Shown here: positions 37,453 to 46,222 of the stretch, piece by piece
Layout: each line of letters starts with the position of its first letter
How positions within the stretch are numbered: position 1 is the stretch's first letter
Source: Clostridia bacterium
GTDB taxonomy: Bacteria; Bacillota; Clostridia; Lachnospirales; Lachnospiraceae
Assembly (NCBI GenBank): GCA_003249225.1
Contig: QKJQ01000016.1
Span: forward strand, 62,001-126,000
Length of the DNA stretch: 64,000 bases
Reading direction: 5' to 3'
Made by a program: the position numbers and the translations under genes
Notes under the pieces: model-generated
What the model was told of the DNA's origin: nothing
The model's database searches: none
What the model saw: the letters and a program-made list of their open reading frames with translations, nothing else

Positions 37453-37483
37453 TTGACTTGAAGTGAACTTCATGAAGTATAAT
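37453..37483 (+). promoter_or_regulatory. MerR-type promoter with 19-nt spacer
   Basis: TTGACT (37453-37458), a 19-nt spacer and TATAAT (37478-37483). The spacer holds GAAGT-GA-ACTTC. Over-long spacers with a central dyad are the hallmark of promoters activated by MerR-family proteins. No merR gene is nearby. Confidence 0.7.
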
Positions 37484-37522
37484 AGGTATAGAGAGTTTTT
37501 ATCAAGTGGCGGAGCCGTAGGA

Positions 37523-37582
37523 GTGAAAGAAATAGATCATTCTTTCACATTGCGCAAAAACAGCGCAGAAATGAGGAGAAAA
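37523..37582 (+). promoter_or_regulatory. Two-hairpin leader module before the DUF3842-type gene
   Basis: P1 is a perfect 9-bp stem GTGAAAGAA (37523-37531)/TTCTTTCAC (37540-37548). P3 is TGCGC (37551-37555)/GCGCA (37563-37567), followed by ATGAGGAG and the ATG exactly 15 nt after P3. The P2 stem found in the copies at 13.7 and 51.5 kb is absent. Confidence 0.6.
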
Positions 37583-37987
37583 ATGAATGTATTGATTATT
37601 GACGGTCAGGGCGGAGGACTTGGAAAACAACTGGTATCCATGTGCAGAGCTGCCTGTCAGGATAGTATAATTACAGTAGTCGGGACAAACAGCCAAGCGA
37701 CAAGTGCTATGTTGAAGGCAGGTGCCGATTATGCTGCGACAGGGGAGAATGCTGTCCTTGTCGGTTGCAGAAAAGCGGATGTGATCATCGGTCCAATAGG
37801 AATTGTCATAGCAGATGCACTCTTTGGGGAAATAACACCAAAGATGGCGACCGCCATTGGTCAGAGTGAAGCAAAGCGTATTTTAATTCCCGTGAACCGT
37901 TGTGAAACGCTGGTTGCAGGCGTAACAGAACAGCAAAGTGCAGCACTGCTGCAGCATGCAATCCAACTGCTGCAGGAGTTGAATTGA
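37583..37987 (+). CDS. DUF3842-like small protein
   Basis: A 134-residue protein starting MNVLIIDGQGGGLGKQLV, a Rossmann-like nucleotide-binding strand with a Gly-rich loop, followed by alternating helices and strands (VVGTNSQATSAMLKAGADYA; DVIIGPIGIVIADALFGEIT). I recognise this as the DUF3842 type found in Clostridia; its biochemical role is not established. The open frame starts at 37463, but that ATG lies before the transcription start expected from the promoter at 37453-37483. The ATG at 37583 has ATGAGGAG upstream. It has a MerR-like promoter and a structured leader. Confidence 0.78.
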   Translation: MNVLIIDGQGGGLGKQLVSMCRAACQDSIITVVGTNSQATSAMLKAGADYAATGENAVLVGCRKADVIIGPIGIVIADALFGEITPKMATAIGQSEAKRILIPVNRCETLVAGVTEQQSAALLQHAIQLLQELN

Positions 37988-37997
37988 AATCTGAGAT

Positions 37998-38026
37998 TTG
38001 ACAAATCAACTTCTTTCCTGTATACT
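37998..38026 (+). promoter_or_regulatory. Strong sigma-A promoter driving the leader RNA
   Basis: TTGACA (37998-38003), exactly 17 nt, TATACT (38021-38026). No coding sequence follows until 38402. Confidence 0.8.
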
Positions 38027-38032
38027 CGTACA

Positions 38033-38350
38033 AGTGAAAATACAGTTGAAGTAAAAAATAAAAGTAGTTTTTGTATCGAGCATAGGTATGTTTTGCTGTT
38101 TGAGATAGATTTATGTAAGGTGCAAAGGCCATTCTCAGCCATAAGAGGAATATGAAAATCCAGGCATTAGTGGATTCAAGTAGGACGAAATTATTTTTGA
38201 AAAAACCGGTTATAGAACTGGGGTCTGCGCAGGCTCAGGTGGGAATGCGCTATATTATCGCAAGGTGGTATATTGTGAGTCATATATGTATGGCGAAGCT
38301 TAGACACTCTAACTCTATTTATTCGTAAATAGAGTTAGAGTGTCTTTTTA
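38033..38350 (+). ncRNA. Candidate structured RNA of about 320 nt, class unknown
   Basis: Bounded by the promoter at 37998 and a very strong terminator at 38303-38349. No open frame with a ribosome site covers it. Possible local stems: ATCCA/TGGAT (38160s-38170s), CCGGTT-ATAG-AACTGG (near 38206-38221), GCGCA/TGCGC enclosing GGCTCAGGTGGGAA (near 38227-38250) and TATATT/GGTATA. It could be an independent RNA or the 5' regulatory leader of the betaine transporter genes. It is not an obvious tmRNA, SRP RNA or RNase P RNA. A raiA-motif RNA or 6S RNA is possible, but I cannot confirm either by eye. Confidence 0.55.
38303..38349 (+). terminator. 19-bp UUCG-loop intrinsic terminator
   Basis: GACACTCTAACTCTATTTA (38303-38321), loop TTCG, complementary arm 38326-38344, then TTTTTATTTT. 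It lies 52 nt before the start of the transporter ATPase, so it ends the leader RNA unless read through. Confidence 0.92.
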
Positions 38351-38401
38351 TTTTCAAAAGGTTACCCTACATTGTTATAAAACTGATAAAAGGAGATCAA
38401 C

Positions 38402-39595
38402 ATGCCAAAAGTAGAAGTGAAGAACCTCTATAAAATTTATGGATCGAAACCATTAAAAGCACTCGATATGGTCAAAAATGGTATATCCAAAGATGAGCTA
38501 TTAGGAAAGACCGGCAATGGAATCGGTATTAATAATGCAAATTTCGTTATAGAAGAAGGGGAAATTTTTGTCATAATGGGATTGTCAGGAAGTGGGAAAT
38601 CAACCATAATACGCTGTCTGAATCGCCTGATCGAACCGACAGCAGGAGAAATAATCATTGATGGTGAGAATCTTTGTACCTGCAACAAGGATAAATTACT
38701 TGAAATCAGAAGAAAAAAGATAACCATGGTCTTTCAGCATTTTGCTTTGCTCCCGCACAGAACAGTAGCAGAGAATGCAGCATTTGGTCTTGAAATTCAG
38801 AACATGAGCAAAGAACAAAGGAAGGAAAAAGCATACGAAGCACTGGCAATGGTAGGCTTAAAAGGATACGAAGAATCTTACCCGAGTGAGCTGAGTGGCG
38901 GTATGCAGCAGAGAGTCGGACTAGCCAGAGCACTGGCAACGGATGCAGATATTCTATTAATGGATGAGGCATTCAGTGCATTGGATCCTTTGATTCGTAA
39001 AGAGATGCAGGATGAACTTATGGAGCTTCAGGCTTCCATGAAAAAGACAATAGTATTTATCACGCACGACCTTGATGAGGCATTAAAGATTGGAGACAGA
39101 ATTGCTATTATGAAGGAGGGTGTGGTTGTTCAGGTCGGTACACCGGAAGATATTCTTGATAATCCTGCAGATGAATATGTGAGCACTTTCACAAAGGATG
39201 TTAATCGGACAAAAGTATTGTCTGCAGCGGCTGTTATGAAAAAGCCGGATTATGTAGTTACGAGAAAAGATGGCATTCATATGGCGGTACGAAAGATGAA
39301 AGACGCCAGTATTTCCAGTATTTTTGTAATCAGTAAGGAAAAAATGTTATTGGGACTTGTGACCATCGATTCTGCAATAGAAGCTATAAAAAAAGGCGAA
39401 ACGGAGCTTACCAGCTTGCTGATACAGGATTTTGACAGGACTTCACCGGATACATCGCTGGAAGAGCTGCTTCCCATTGCGATACGAACAAAGTATCCCA
39501 TTGCTGTTGTTGATGAACAAAACAAATTGCTTGGTATAATTGTCAGAGTTACTGTTCTGGCTGGAATTGCCGGAGAGGAGATTGAAAATGTTTAG
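38402..39595 (+). CDS. opuAA: Glycine betaine/L-proline ABC transporter, ATP-binding subunit
   Basis: A 397-residue ATPase of the OpuAA/ProV type that powers uptake of betaine or proline for osmoprotection. Walker A is GLSGSGKSTIIRCLNRL, the signature ELSGGMQQRVGLARAL, and Walker B ILLMDEAFSALDPLIR. The long N-terminal insert (LLGKTGNGIGINNANF) is typical of this group. Two C-terminal CBS domains (about 275-390) are the parts that sense ionic strength in OpuA. The ATG follows AAAAGGAGATC. It overlaps the permease gene by 8 nt. Upstream is the candidate leader RNA and terminator. Confidence 0.95.
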   Translation: MPKVEVKNLYKIYGSKPLKALDMVKNGISKDELLGKTGNGIGINNANFVIEEGEIFVIMGLSGSGKSTIIRCLNRLIEPTAGEIIIDGENLCTCNKDKLLEIRRKKITMVFQHFALLPHRTVAENAAFGLEIQNMSKEQRKEKAYEALAMVGLKGYEESYPSELSGGMQQRVGLARALATDADILLMDEAFSALDPLIRKEMQDELMELQASMKKTIVFITHDLDEALKIGDRIAIMKEGVVVQVGTPEDILDNPADEYVSTFTKDVNRTKVLSAAAVMKKPDYVVTRKDGIHMAVRKMKDASISSIFVISKEKMLLGLVTIDSAIEAIKKGETELTSLLIQDFDRTSPDTSLEELLPIAIRTKYPIAVVDEQNKLLGIIVRVTVLAGIAGEEIENV

Positions 39596-40427
39596 ACTGC
39601 CGTTGGGTGATTATTTTGATTATCTGGTGCACTGGCTGCAAGACCATGGTGAAACGGTTTTTGATGGTATTAAAGATTCCGGGATGTGGGTCATTGAGCA
39701 CCTGGAGGACATTCTGCTATTTCTGCCGTGGTGGCTCCTTGTGATAATATTCATTGCACTTGGTTACTTCTTATCAGGAAAGAAGCTGGCTATTCTGTCT
39801 GGGCTTGGTCTCTGCCTGATTTATTCTCTTGATTTATGGGAAGAGACAATAGAAACGCTGTCACTTGTATTTACAGCGACATTTTTGGCATTGATCATTG
39901 GAATACCGCTTGGTATCTGGATTGCAAAAAATAATACGGCTGAAAAAATCATACAGCCTATTCTTGATTTTATGCAGACGATGCCAGCATTTGTATACTT
40001 GATACCAGCTGTAATGTTTTTTGGTCTTGGCAAGATGCCAGGCGCAATAGCGACCATTATTTTTGCCATGCCACCAGTGGTAAGACTTACTAATCTGGGT
40101 ATTCGTCAGGTGCCGGAAGACGTAATAGAAGCAGCGGTATCCTTTGGTTCTACATCAGACCAGATGCTTATAAAAGTTCAGCTTCCACTTGCCATGCCGA
40201 CGATATTGACCGGAATCAATCAGACAATCATGCTTTCATTGTCTATGGTAGTAATATCTGCAATGATTGGAGCTCGCGGGCTTGGTGAAGTGGTGCTGAA
40301 TGGTGTGACCCAGATGCAGATAGGAAAAGGTTTTGAAGGAGGTATTGCGGTTGTCATTTTTGCTATTATTTTAGACAGACTGACACAGTCAATTGGAAAA
40401 AGTAAAACAAGAAAAAGAAAAGCGTGA
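39588..40427 (+). CDS. opuAB: Glycine betaine/L-proline ABC transporter, permease subunit
   Basis: A 279-residue membrane subunit with an N-terminal amphipathic extension, then about six helices. The cytoplasmic loop FGSTSDQMLIKVQLPLAMPTI (EAA motif region) contacts the ATPase. ATG 39588 follows GAGAGGAG and overlaps the end of opuAA by 8 nt; the open frame extends farther upstream without a ribosome site. Unlike lactococcal OpuABC it is not fused to the binding protein, which is a separate gene downstream. Confidence 0.93.
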   Translation: MFRLPLGDYFDYLVHWLQDHGETVFDGIKDSGMWVIEHLEDILLFLPWWLLVIIFIALGYFLSGKKLAILSGLGLCLIYSLDLWEETIETLSLVFTATFLALIIGIPLGIWIAKNNTAEKIIQPILDFMQTMPAFVYLIPAVMFFGLGKMPGAIATIIFAMPPVVRLTNLGIRQVPEDVIEAAVSFGSTSDQMLIKVQLPLAMPTILTGINQTIMLSLSMVVISAMIGARGLGEVVLNGVTQMQIGKGFEGGIAVVIFAIILDRLTQSIGKSKTRKRKA

Positions 40428-40506
40428 AGATCGTCAGCAATCACGTTGAAATGCGAAGGAAGAAACAATACTGCAGACCTTCCAATGCGTAGGAAAGGAA
40501 AGAAAA

Positions 40507-41394
40507 ATGAAAAAAAATTGGATGAAAAAAGTAACAGTAATCGTGGCAGCTATTCTGCTGATTACAGGAATCACAGGGTGTGGAAGTGTAAATTCTGCAA
40601 GCTCAGATGAATCAGAGGGAACCATAAAACTTGTCTATGTGAACTGGTCGGAGGGGATTGCAATGACAAACCTGGCCAAGGTAATACTGGAAGAAAAGAT
40701 GGGATATGATGTGGAAATGACCATGGCAGATGTTGCACCGATTTTTACTTCTCTTGCAGATGGTGATCAGGATGTGTTCATGGATGCATGGCTGCCAGTC
40801 ACACATGCAAGCTATATGGAAGAGTATGGTGATGATCTGGATGATTTAGGAAATAATTTTGAAAATGCAAAAATCGGACTCGTGGTTCCTTCCTATGTTG
40901 ACATCGACAGCATAGCAGAACTTAATGATATTGCTGATGATTTTAACGGTGAAATTGTTGGAATTGACTCCGGTGCGGGTATCATGAAAGCAACCGATAC
41001 AGCGATTGAAACATACGGGCTTTCCATGGAACTGATTCCCGGCAGTGGTCCTGCCATGACAGCTCTTCTCGCAACAGCAATTGATGATAAAGAAGCCATC
41101 GTTGTGACAGGCTGGGAACCGCACTGGATGTTTGCAAAATACGCACTGAAGTTCCTTGAAGATCCAGAAGGAGTGTATGGCACATCAGAAAACATTCATA
41201 CCATCACAAGAAAAGGATTCAGTTCTGATATGCCAAAAGCCGCTGCCTTCTTTACAAATTTTTATATGACTAGTCAGGAGCTCGGTGACCTAATGGGAGC
41301 AATCGCTGACAGCGATGACGATCCGGATGTTGTAGCAAAAGCCTGGATGGAATCGAATGAAGATCTTGTTGCTTCCTGGATTCCTGCTGAATAA
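40507..41394 (+). CDS. opuAC: Glycine betaine-binding lipoprotein
   Basis: A 295-residue substrate-binding lipoprotein. The signal peptide ends at the lipobox ITGITGCGS, so Cys is lipid-modified and anchors the protein outside the membrane. The mature part has the OpuAC/ProX fold with VNWSEGIAMTNLAKVIL, DAWLPVTHA and VVTGWEPHWMFAKY, where Trp residues form the aromatic box for quaternary ammonium groups. ATG follows AGGAAAG. Third gene of the operon; the 79-nt gap before it shows no terminator. Confidence 0.94.
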   Translation: MKKNWMKKVTVIVAAILLITGITGCGSVNSASSDESEGTIKLVYVNWSEGIAMTNLAKVILEEKMGYDVEMTMADVAPIFTSLADGDQDVFMDAWLPVTHASYMEEYGDDLDDLGNNFENAKIGLVVPSYVDIDSIAELNDIADDFNGEIVGIDSGAGIMKATDTAIETYGLSMELIPGSGPAMTALLATAIDDKEAIVVTGWEPHWMFAKYALKFLEDPEGVYGTSENIHTITRKGFSSDMPKAAAFFTNFYMTSQELGDLMGAIADSDDDPDVVAKAWMESNEDLVASWIPAE

Positions 41395-41407
41395 ATAAAA
41401 AAATGCA

Positions 41408-41493
41408 AAAAAACAGTTCAATAGAACGTCTCCTTATATCGGACCTGAAACATAGGATCAGAATTAGGTGAGCGGTTCATTGAACTGTTTTTA
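41408..41493. terminator. Terminator-like inverted repeat between opuAC and a convergent gene
   Basis: AAAAACAGTTCAATAGAAC (from 41408) pairs with GTTCATTGAACTGTTTTT (to about 41492) with a one-base bulge and a ~48-nt loop. T and A runs on opposite outer sides suit both strands. Confidence 0.65.
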
Positions 41494-41494
41494 A

Positions 41495-41752
41495 TTAAGC
41501 AAGCATTGTCTGATAGTTTAGGGCCTGAACACTCCAGCCGTCTTTTGTTGTACCGGGAATTGGGTAGCCATTCGGCATCATGTTCATCGGTACGGCTTCT
41601 TTTCCGAATTTCATTGAAAGCTGACAGCGTATACAGCTGCTTTGTCTGTCACCTTTGCAATACATAAGGACAAATCCTTTTGCGGAATCCGCTTTTACTG
41701 TTCCTTCGCAGTATTTCACAAAACTGCATTTTTCGAGGTTCTGACAATCCAT
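41495..41752 (-). CDS. Small cysteine-rich protein, unknown
   Basis: An 85-residue protein with six Cys in the pattern MDCQNLEKC...YCEG...YCKGDRQSSCIRC within the first 45 residues, then a tail without Cys (NGYPIPGTTKDGWSVQAL). This spacing suggests a zinc or Fe-S site. The start ATG at 41752 follows CAGGAGGAAAA; the open frame begins farther upstream without a ribosome site. No family name recognised. It lies between opuAC (convergent) and a MATE gene on the same strand. Confidence 0.75.
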   Translation of the reverse strand: MDCQNLEKCSFVKYCEGTVKADSAKGFVLMYCKGDRQSSCIRCQLSMKFGKEAVPMNMMPNGYPIPGTTKDGWSVQALNYQTMLA

Positions 41753-41893
41753 ACATTTTCCTCCTGATAGAGAAACAGAATGTAACTGCATCAACATCTG
41801 TATCGTATCATAGCGGATAAGTCCTGTCAATTGAGGGTCCTAAATGGTACCGATATGAATGGCTGCCAAAGTTATAACGCATAAAACGATGCA

Positions 41894-43288
41894 CTAGGCA
41901 GCATCACTGCCGACACCATCAACAATATTATTCAGCCAGACACCTTTTTTGATCAGTGAAAACCCAACGATACATTTTATCAGTTCCGGAAGCTGACATA
42001 TAATATAGAGGGGAATGATAGCTAGTGCAGTAAATCTGGAAAGAGAAAACGCAAGGGGAATGCACACCGTCCAGACAAAAACACTGTCAAAAAGGAATGT
42101 AATTATGGTTCTTCCACCGGATCGAAGGGTAAAATACGCAGCGTGCGTAAAAGCAAACAAAGGCATACAACAGGATGCTACGAGTATAAAAGCAGTGGCA
42201 AGATGCCTGGTCTCTGGTTCCACCTTATAAAGCATAGGAATAAAAGGCGAAGCTGCAGCAAGACAGATGCCGACGCCGATGCTGAGCAGAACAGAGAATG
42301 TAATCATCTGTGCATCCGCTTCTTTTGCACGCTTCATATCACCTGCACCGAGCATGGGACCAATCAGAATCGATATTGCTGTTCCCATGGTAATGAATAC
42401 AATGTTGAACAGATTGGCAACTGTGGACGAGATATTGTAGCCAGCCACGACATCCAGTCCGCGGGTAGAGTAACACTGGACCATGATCGACATACCGCCA
42501 GCCCAGAGTGCTTCATTTACTAGCAACGGTGCTCCATTTATGATGATCTGCTTTGAAAGCTTCGCTGGAAGACGAAAGCTTCGATAGGCCTGTTTAATGA
42601 ATGGATGAATCTCCTGTTTGATATGTGTCCATAAGACGATGATTCCACATTCCAATATTTTAGACAGTACCGTTGCAATCGCAGCACCGGTAACACCAAG
42701 TGCCGGAAAGCCAAATTTACCGAAAATCAGAATATAATTTAAGACCAGATTCGTAAATACGGCAACAATTCCTGCTGTCATTGGAACAACGGTTCGGCTC
42801 ATTTCGCGCAGTGTACTTGCATAAGACTGTGATAATGCAAAAGGTAAAAGTGTAAAAAGCATGATAATAAGATAATCCTTGGCAAAGGAGAAGGTCGCTT
42901 CGATGCTTCCATTCACACTGCTGTCGTTCAGAAAGAGACGAATCAGCTGATCACCTTTGAAGTAAAAAATAAGAGCTCCAAGAATCGTAATCGCAAAGCA
43001 GGTGAGTATTTTGAAACGGAATGTATCCCTCATCCCTTTGTAGTCACCTTTTCCATAAAACTGAGCACCAAAGATACCGGCACCGGAGATTGCGCCGAAG
43101 ATGGTAAGATTGAAGACAAAAATAAGCTGATTGACAATGGCAACACCAGCCATCTGTTCTTTTCCGAGCTGCCCGACCATAATATTATCGAGAAGACTGA
43201 CAGAATTGGTTATGGCATTTTGTATCATGATCGGCATTGCTACAGCAAGCACATGTTTATAAAAATTTCTGGTACCAAATAGTTTCAT
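41894..43288 (-). CDS. MATE-family efflux transporter (2)
   Basis: A 464-residue polytopic transporter with about 12 helices. The first helix pair (AVAMPIMIQNAITNSVSLLDNIMVG) and GALIFYFKGDQLIRLFL are typical of the MATE family, in a subgroup different from the copy at 35 kb. The ATG at 43288 follows GGAGTTTTT, a moderate ribosome site. It stands alone. The 287-nt gap to the H-NOX chemoreceptor holds divergent promoters that I cannot place with confidence. Substrate unknown. Confidence 0.92.
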   Translation of the reverse strand: MKLFGTRNFYKHVLAVAMPIMIQNAITNSVSLLDNIMVGQLGKEQMAGVAIVNQLIFVFNLTIFGAISGAGIFGAQFYGKGDYKGMRDTFRFKILTCFAITILGALIFYFKGDQLIRLFLNDSSVNGSIEATFSFAKDYLIIMLFTLLPFALSQSYASTLREMSRTVVPMTAGIVAVFTNLVLNYILIFGKFGFPALGVTGAAIATVLSKILECGIIVLWTHIKQEIHPFIKQAYRSFRLPAKLSKQIIINGAPLLVNEALWAGGMSIMVQCYSTRGLDVVAGYNISSTVANLFNIVFITMGTAISILIGPMLGAGDMKRAKEADAQMITFSVLLSIGVGICLAAASPFIPMLYKVEPETRHLATAFILVASCCMPLFAFTHAAYFTLRSGGRTIITFLFDSVFVWTVCIPLAFSLSRFTALAIIPLYIICQLPELIKCIVGFSLIKKGVWLNNIVDGVGSDAA

Positions 43289-43575
43289 AAAAACTCCGTT
43301 CTAAAGCAAAATAATGACATATCTGTGCAGTGCAAGAAACAATATACAATGATTTAGCAAAGAATGCAAGCAAATCCATACGAATGTTCCTCAGTAGAAT
43401 AAAGAAAGAATCAATTGCGCTCTTGTTAAATTCGTAGTATTATAAAAGTAATAAAAAGATTATTTTAAAACCAAAGTTTGTACCTGATGATTTCACCATG
43501 TGCAAACGAAAAGAGTGGCGCTATTTGCTGCTTTTTTATGGAGTATTTACTAAAATATTAGGACAGAGGTGAAGT

Positions 43576-45390
43576 ATGAAAGGTACAGTAGTATCAACAT
43601 GGATCAAAACCACGAGAAAATTGTATGGAGAAAACATTGTAAGTGAATCTCTGATTGCCTGCGGTATGCCGGCAGATGTAACTTATTCTCCACTTGATGA
43701 CGTATCTGACGAGAAAGTATTTTCTTTATTTAAAACAATGGCAGGAAAATTGAATATATCAACACAGGCTTTATGGAGAGCGATTGGTAAAGATAATATT
43801 ATTACCTTCCGGCATGACTATCCGGGATTTTTCAGGAGAGAAAATGCCTACCAGTTCTTAAAATCCATGAACGACCTTCATGTAATTGTAATGAAACGAT
43901 TTTCAGGTGCCAAACCTCCTATACTGGATATGGATGAATTGGGCGGAAGCCGTGTTCGTTTTACGTATCGTTCGAAAAGAAATATGTATGATTATCTGCT
44001 GGGTCTGCTGGATGGTGTAAAGCTTTTTTTCAAAGAAGACATCAAAGTGCAGGAAATCAGCCGGAACAATGGGGAAATGATCATGGAACTGGAGTTTTCG
44101 TATCCCCTGGTCGTTGTTAAAAAGTATTACATTAACCGAATCCTGTCACTGGGTGGAATCATTAAAAGTGTTCCTGTAAAAAATGGTCTTTTGACCACCA
44201 TCGGAACTTTACTGGTCTGCTTTCTGCTTTCCCTTTCCGTCTTTTCTGCATTAACATGGCCAATGATGATTGCCGGTGCCGTTGCGGCAGGTTTTATGTC
44301 TTCTATAGGTTCCTTTTTGTTGAATATGCCGTTGAAAGTCATGAAAGACAGCATTGAAGATTTTAAGAAAAAAAAGTATACGAATAGTTATAAGACGTCA
44401 ACCAAAGATCAATACAGTGAACTTTTCAATGAAATGAACCTTTATAAAGAATCTGTAAAAGTTGATTTTCAGGGCTTCAATTCTGTTATTGATGAAATGA
44501 CAACCTTTAGCTCATCCCTCGAGGACATTTCACACAATATGAATACGACGGCTGATGAAATCAGTGATGTTGTAGAGCAGCTCGCTATTGCTGCTTCCAG
44601 TCAGGCAGTTGAGACAGAGAATTCCATTAATCTTTTGTCCGAGAATATAGCAAAGGTCAAAGATATTGCGAAGGATGAAAACAGTAACAAAACGGAACTT
44701 GAAGATGCCGTAGGAAAGATCGACAGCAGCTTTTTTGAGGTTGAAAAAACGGCAGGAGAGATAACGAAAGTTCTTCAGAACTTTGAAAGTGTGAAAAAGA
44801 GCGGTCAGCATCTGATGGTCAGTGCAGAAGGCATTACGGATATTGTATCGATCGTTTCATCGATTTCACAACAGACGAATTTATTGGCACTGAACGCTTC
44901 CATCGAAGCAGCACGTGCAGGAGAAGCAGGACGCGGCTTTGCGGTCGTTGCAGAAGAAGTAAGAACTTTATCTGAGGAAACAAAGTCAGCCGTTATGAAG
45001 ATCAACGAACAGCTCAGTATTTTTGTTCAGGAGATTAATTCCATGGTCAGTGACGTTGATACTCAATATGATATTCTCGAGCAGGAGAATGGAAAGCTTG
45101 GCAGCGCGGTTAATGCTTCCGAAGCAGCAAAAGGTACCATGCAGATGGTGGCTGACAAGATGGTCGAGACGTCAAAACAATTGAATCAGGAGACCGATAA
45201 TATTTCAAAGGTATTTGGGAACATGGAATCTCTTGCTGCAATCGCAGAAGAAAATTCCGCTTCTGCGCAGGAAGTCAGCGCAAATGTTACGAGCTTTATG
45301 AGCCAGATCACCGTGCTTGGAGAAAAGGTTACAATATTTAAAGACATAACAAAAGAATTCAGTGGAGAGCTTGCTGAGTATAAGATCTGA
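43576..45390 (+). CDS. H-NOX (heme-binding) chemoreceptor
   Basis: A 604-residue methyl-accepting protein with an N-terminal H-NOX domain (1-185). Residues match the O2-binding H-NOX of Thermoanaerobacter tengcongensis (now Caldanaerobacter) at the same numbers: proximal heme ligand His102, Y131-x-S133-x-R135 for heme propionates, Pro115, and the distal hydrogen-bond network Trp9, Asn74 and Tyr140. Two membrane helices (about 205-250) and a signalling domain with [20 protein letters not shown] follow; no clear HAMP is seen. Family knowledge links the Tyr/Trp/Asn network to O2 binding, and its absence to NO-only binding. It is likely an oxygen-avoidance receptor in an anaerobe. ATG after GACAGAGGTGAAGT. 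Confidence 0.94.
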   Translation: MKGTVVSTWIKTTRKLYGENIVSESLIACGMPADVTYSPLDDVSDEKVFSLFKTMAGKLNISTQALWRAIGKDNIITFRHDYPGFFRRENAYQFLKSMNDLHVIVMKRFSGAKPPILDMDELGGSRVRFTYRSKRNMYDYLLGLLDGVKLFFKEDIKVQEISRNNGEMIMELEFSYPLVVVKKYYINRILSLGGIIKSVPVKNGLLTTIGTLLVCFLLSLSVFSALTWPMMIAGAVAAGFMSSIGSFLLNMPLKVMKDSIEDFKKKKYTNSYKTSTKDQYSELFNEMNLYKESVKVDFQGFNSVIDEMTTFSSSLEDISHNMNTTADEISDVVEQLAIAASSQAVETENSINLLSENIAKVKDIAKDENSNKTELEDAVGKIDSSFFEVEKTAGEITKVLQNFESVKKSGQHLMVSAEGITDIVSIVSSISQQTNLLALNASIEAARAGEAGRGFAVVAEEVRTLSEETKSAVMKINEQLSIFVQEINSMVSDVDTQYDILEQENGKLGSAVNASEAAKGTMQMVADKMVETSKQLNQETDNISKVFGNMESLAAIAEENSASAQEVSANVTSFMSQITVLGEKVTIFKDITKEFSGELAEYKI

Positions 45391-45439
45391 TGACCAGATC
45401 ATCGTTTCATTATGTTGTTGATGAAAAGGAGGAATACTA

Positions 45440-45976
45440 GTGAAAAAAGTGTTGATTCTGTCTTCTTCACCACGATCCAACGGTAATTCAGAGTATTTAT
45501 GTAAGATGTTTGCAGCAGGAGCGAAAGAAGCAGGTCACGAGGTAGAGATGGTAAAACTTCGGGACAAAAAGATCAATTATTGCACTGGCTGTGGTTATTG
45601 TTTTAAGAACAAAGGGAAATGCACACAGAAGGATGATATGCAGGAACTTGGTGACAAACTGATTCAGTCAGATGTTATTGTGTTTGCTACTCCCGTCTAC
45701 TTTTATGCCATGACGGCACAGATGAAGACATTTATTGACAGGACCTGTGCATTTTACACTCTGGTAAAAGATAAAGAAGTATACTATATCATTACAGCAG
45801 CCGAGAATGGCGTTGATGTCATGCAGACGACAATAACGGAACTGCGGGGGTATACAGAGTGTTTTGAAAATACGACAGAAGTTGACGTACTGCTCGTTGA
45901 TAATGTCTGGGAAAAAGGAGAGGCTGAGACCTCGACCCATGGTATTACCGCATTTCAGATGGGAAAAAACTTGTAA
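45440..45976 (+). CDS. Flavodoxin-fold NAD(P)H oxidoreductase with cysteine cluster
   Basis: A 178-residue FMN-dependent oxidoreductase. SSSPRSNGNSEYL is the FMN-phosphate loop. NYCTGCGYCFKNKGKC resembles the compact cysteine motif of iron-sulfur flavoproteins. TPVYFYAMTAQMKTFIDR is the second flavin loop. The start is GTG 45440 after AAAAGGAGGAAT. It begins 49 nt after the H-NOX chemoreceptor and probably shares its mRNA, so a role in dealing with O2 or NO is plausible but not shown. It ends before the inverted repeat at 46013. Confidence 0.87.
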   Translation: MKKVLILSSSPRSNGNSEYLCKMFAAGAKEAGHEVEMVKLRDKKINYCTGCGYCFKNKGKCTQKDDMQELGDKLIQSDVIVFATPVYFYAMTAQMKTFIDRTCAFYTLVKDKEVYYIITAAENGVDVMQTTITELRGYTECFENTTEVDVLLVDNVWEKGEAETSTHGITAFQMGKNL

Positions 45977-46012
45977 TCTTAGTTGAGGAACAACAAAAGA
46001 AGAATAAAAGAG

Positions 46013-46046
46013 GAGCGGTAAATACTATGTATAGTGTTTACCGCTC
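46013..46046. terminator. Inverted repeat after the flavoprotein gene
   Basis: GAGCGGTAAA (46013-46022) pairs with TTTACCGCTC (46037-46046) and the inner ACTAT pairs with ATAGT, making a nearly continuous 15-bp stem. No T run follows, so termination is uncertain. Confidence 0.55.
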
Positions 46047-46222
46047 TGCCTATAAGGATACATAAATTTAGAGTTCTATCTCTGTAGTAATGATTGCAAA
46101 TATTCATTTTGATTTTTATAGAGCAACCAACTTCTTGCTAAATAGAAAACACAAGTGTACAATAGAGATAAAGAATTTGTCAGAATCAAAGAATACAGCT
46201 GGCAACAGAATGGAGGAAACTT

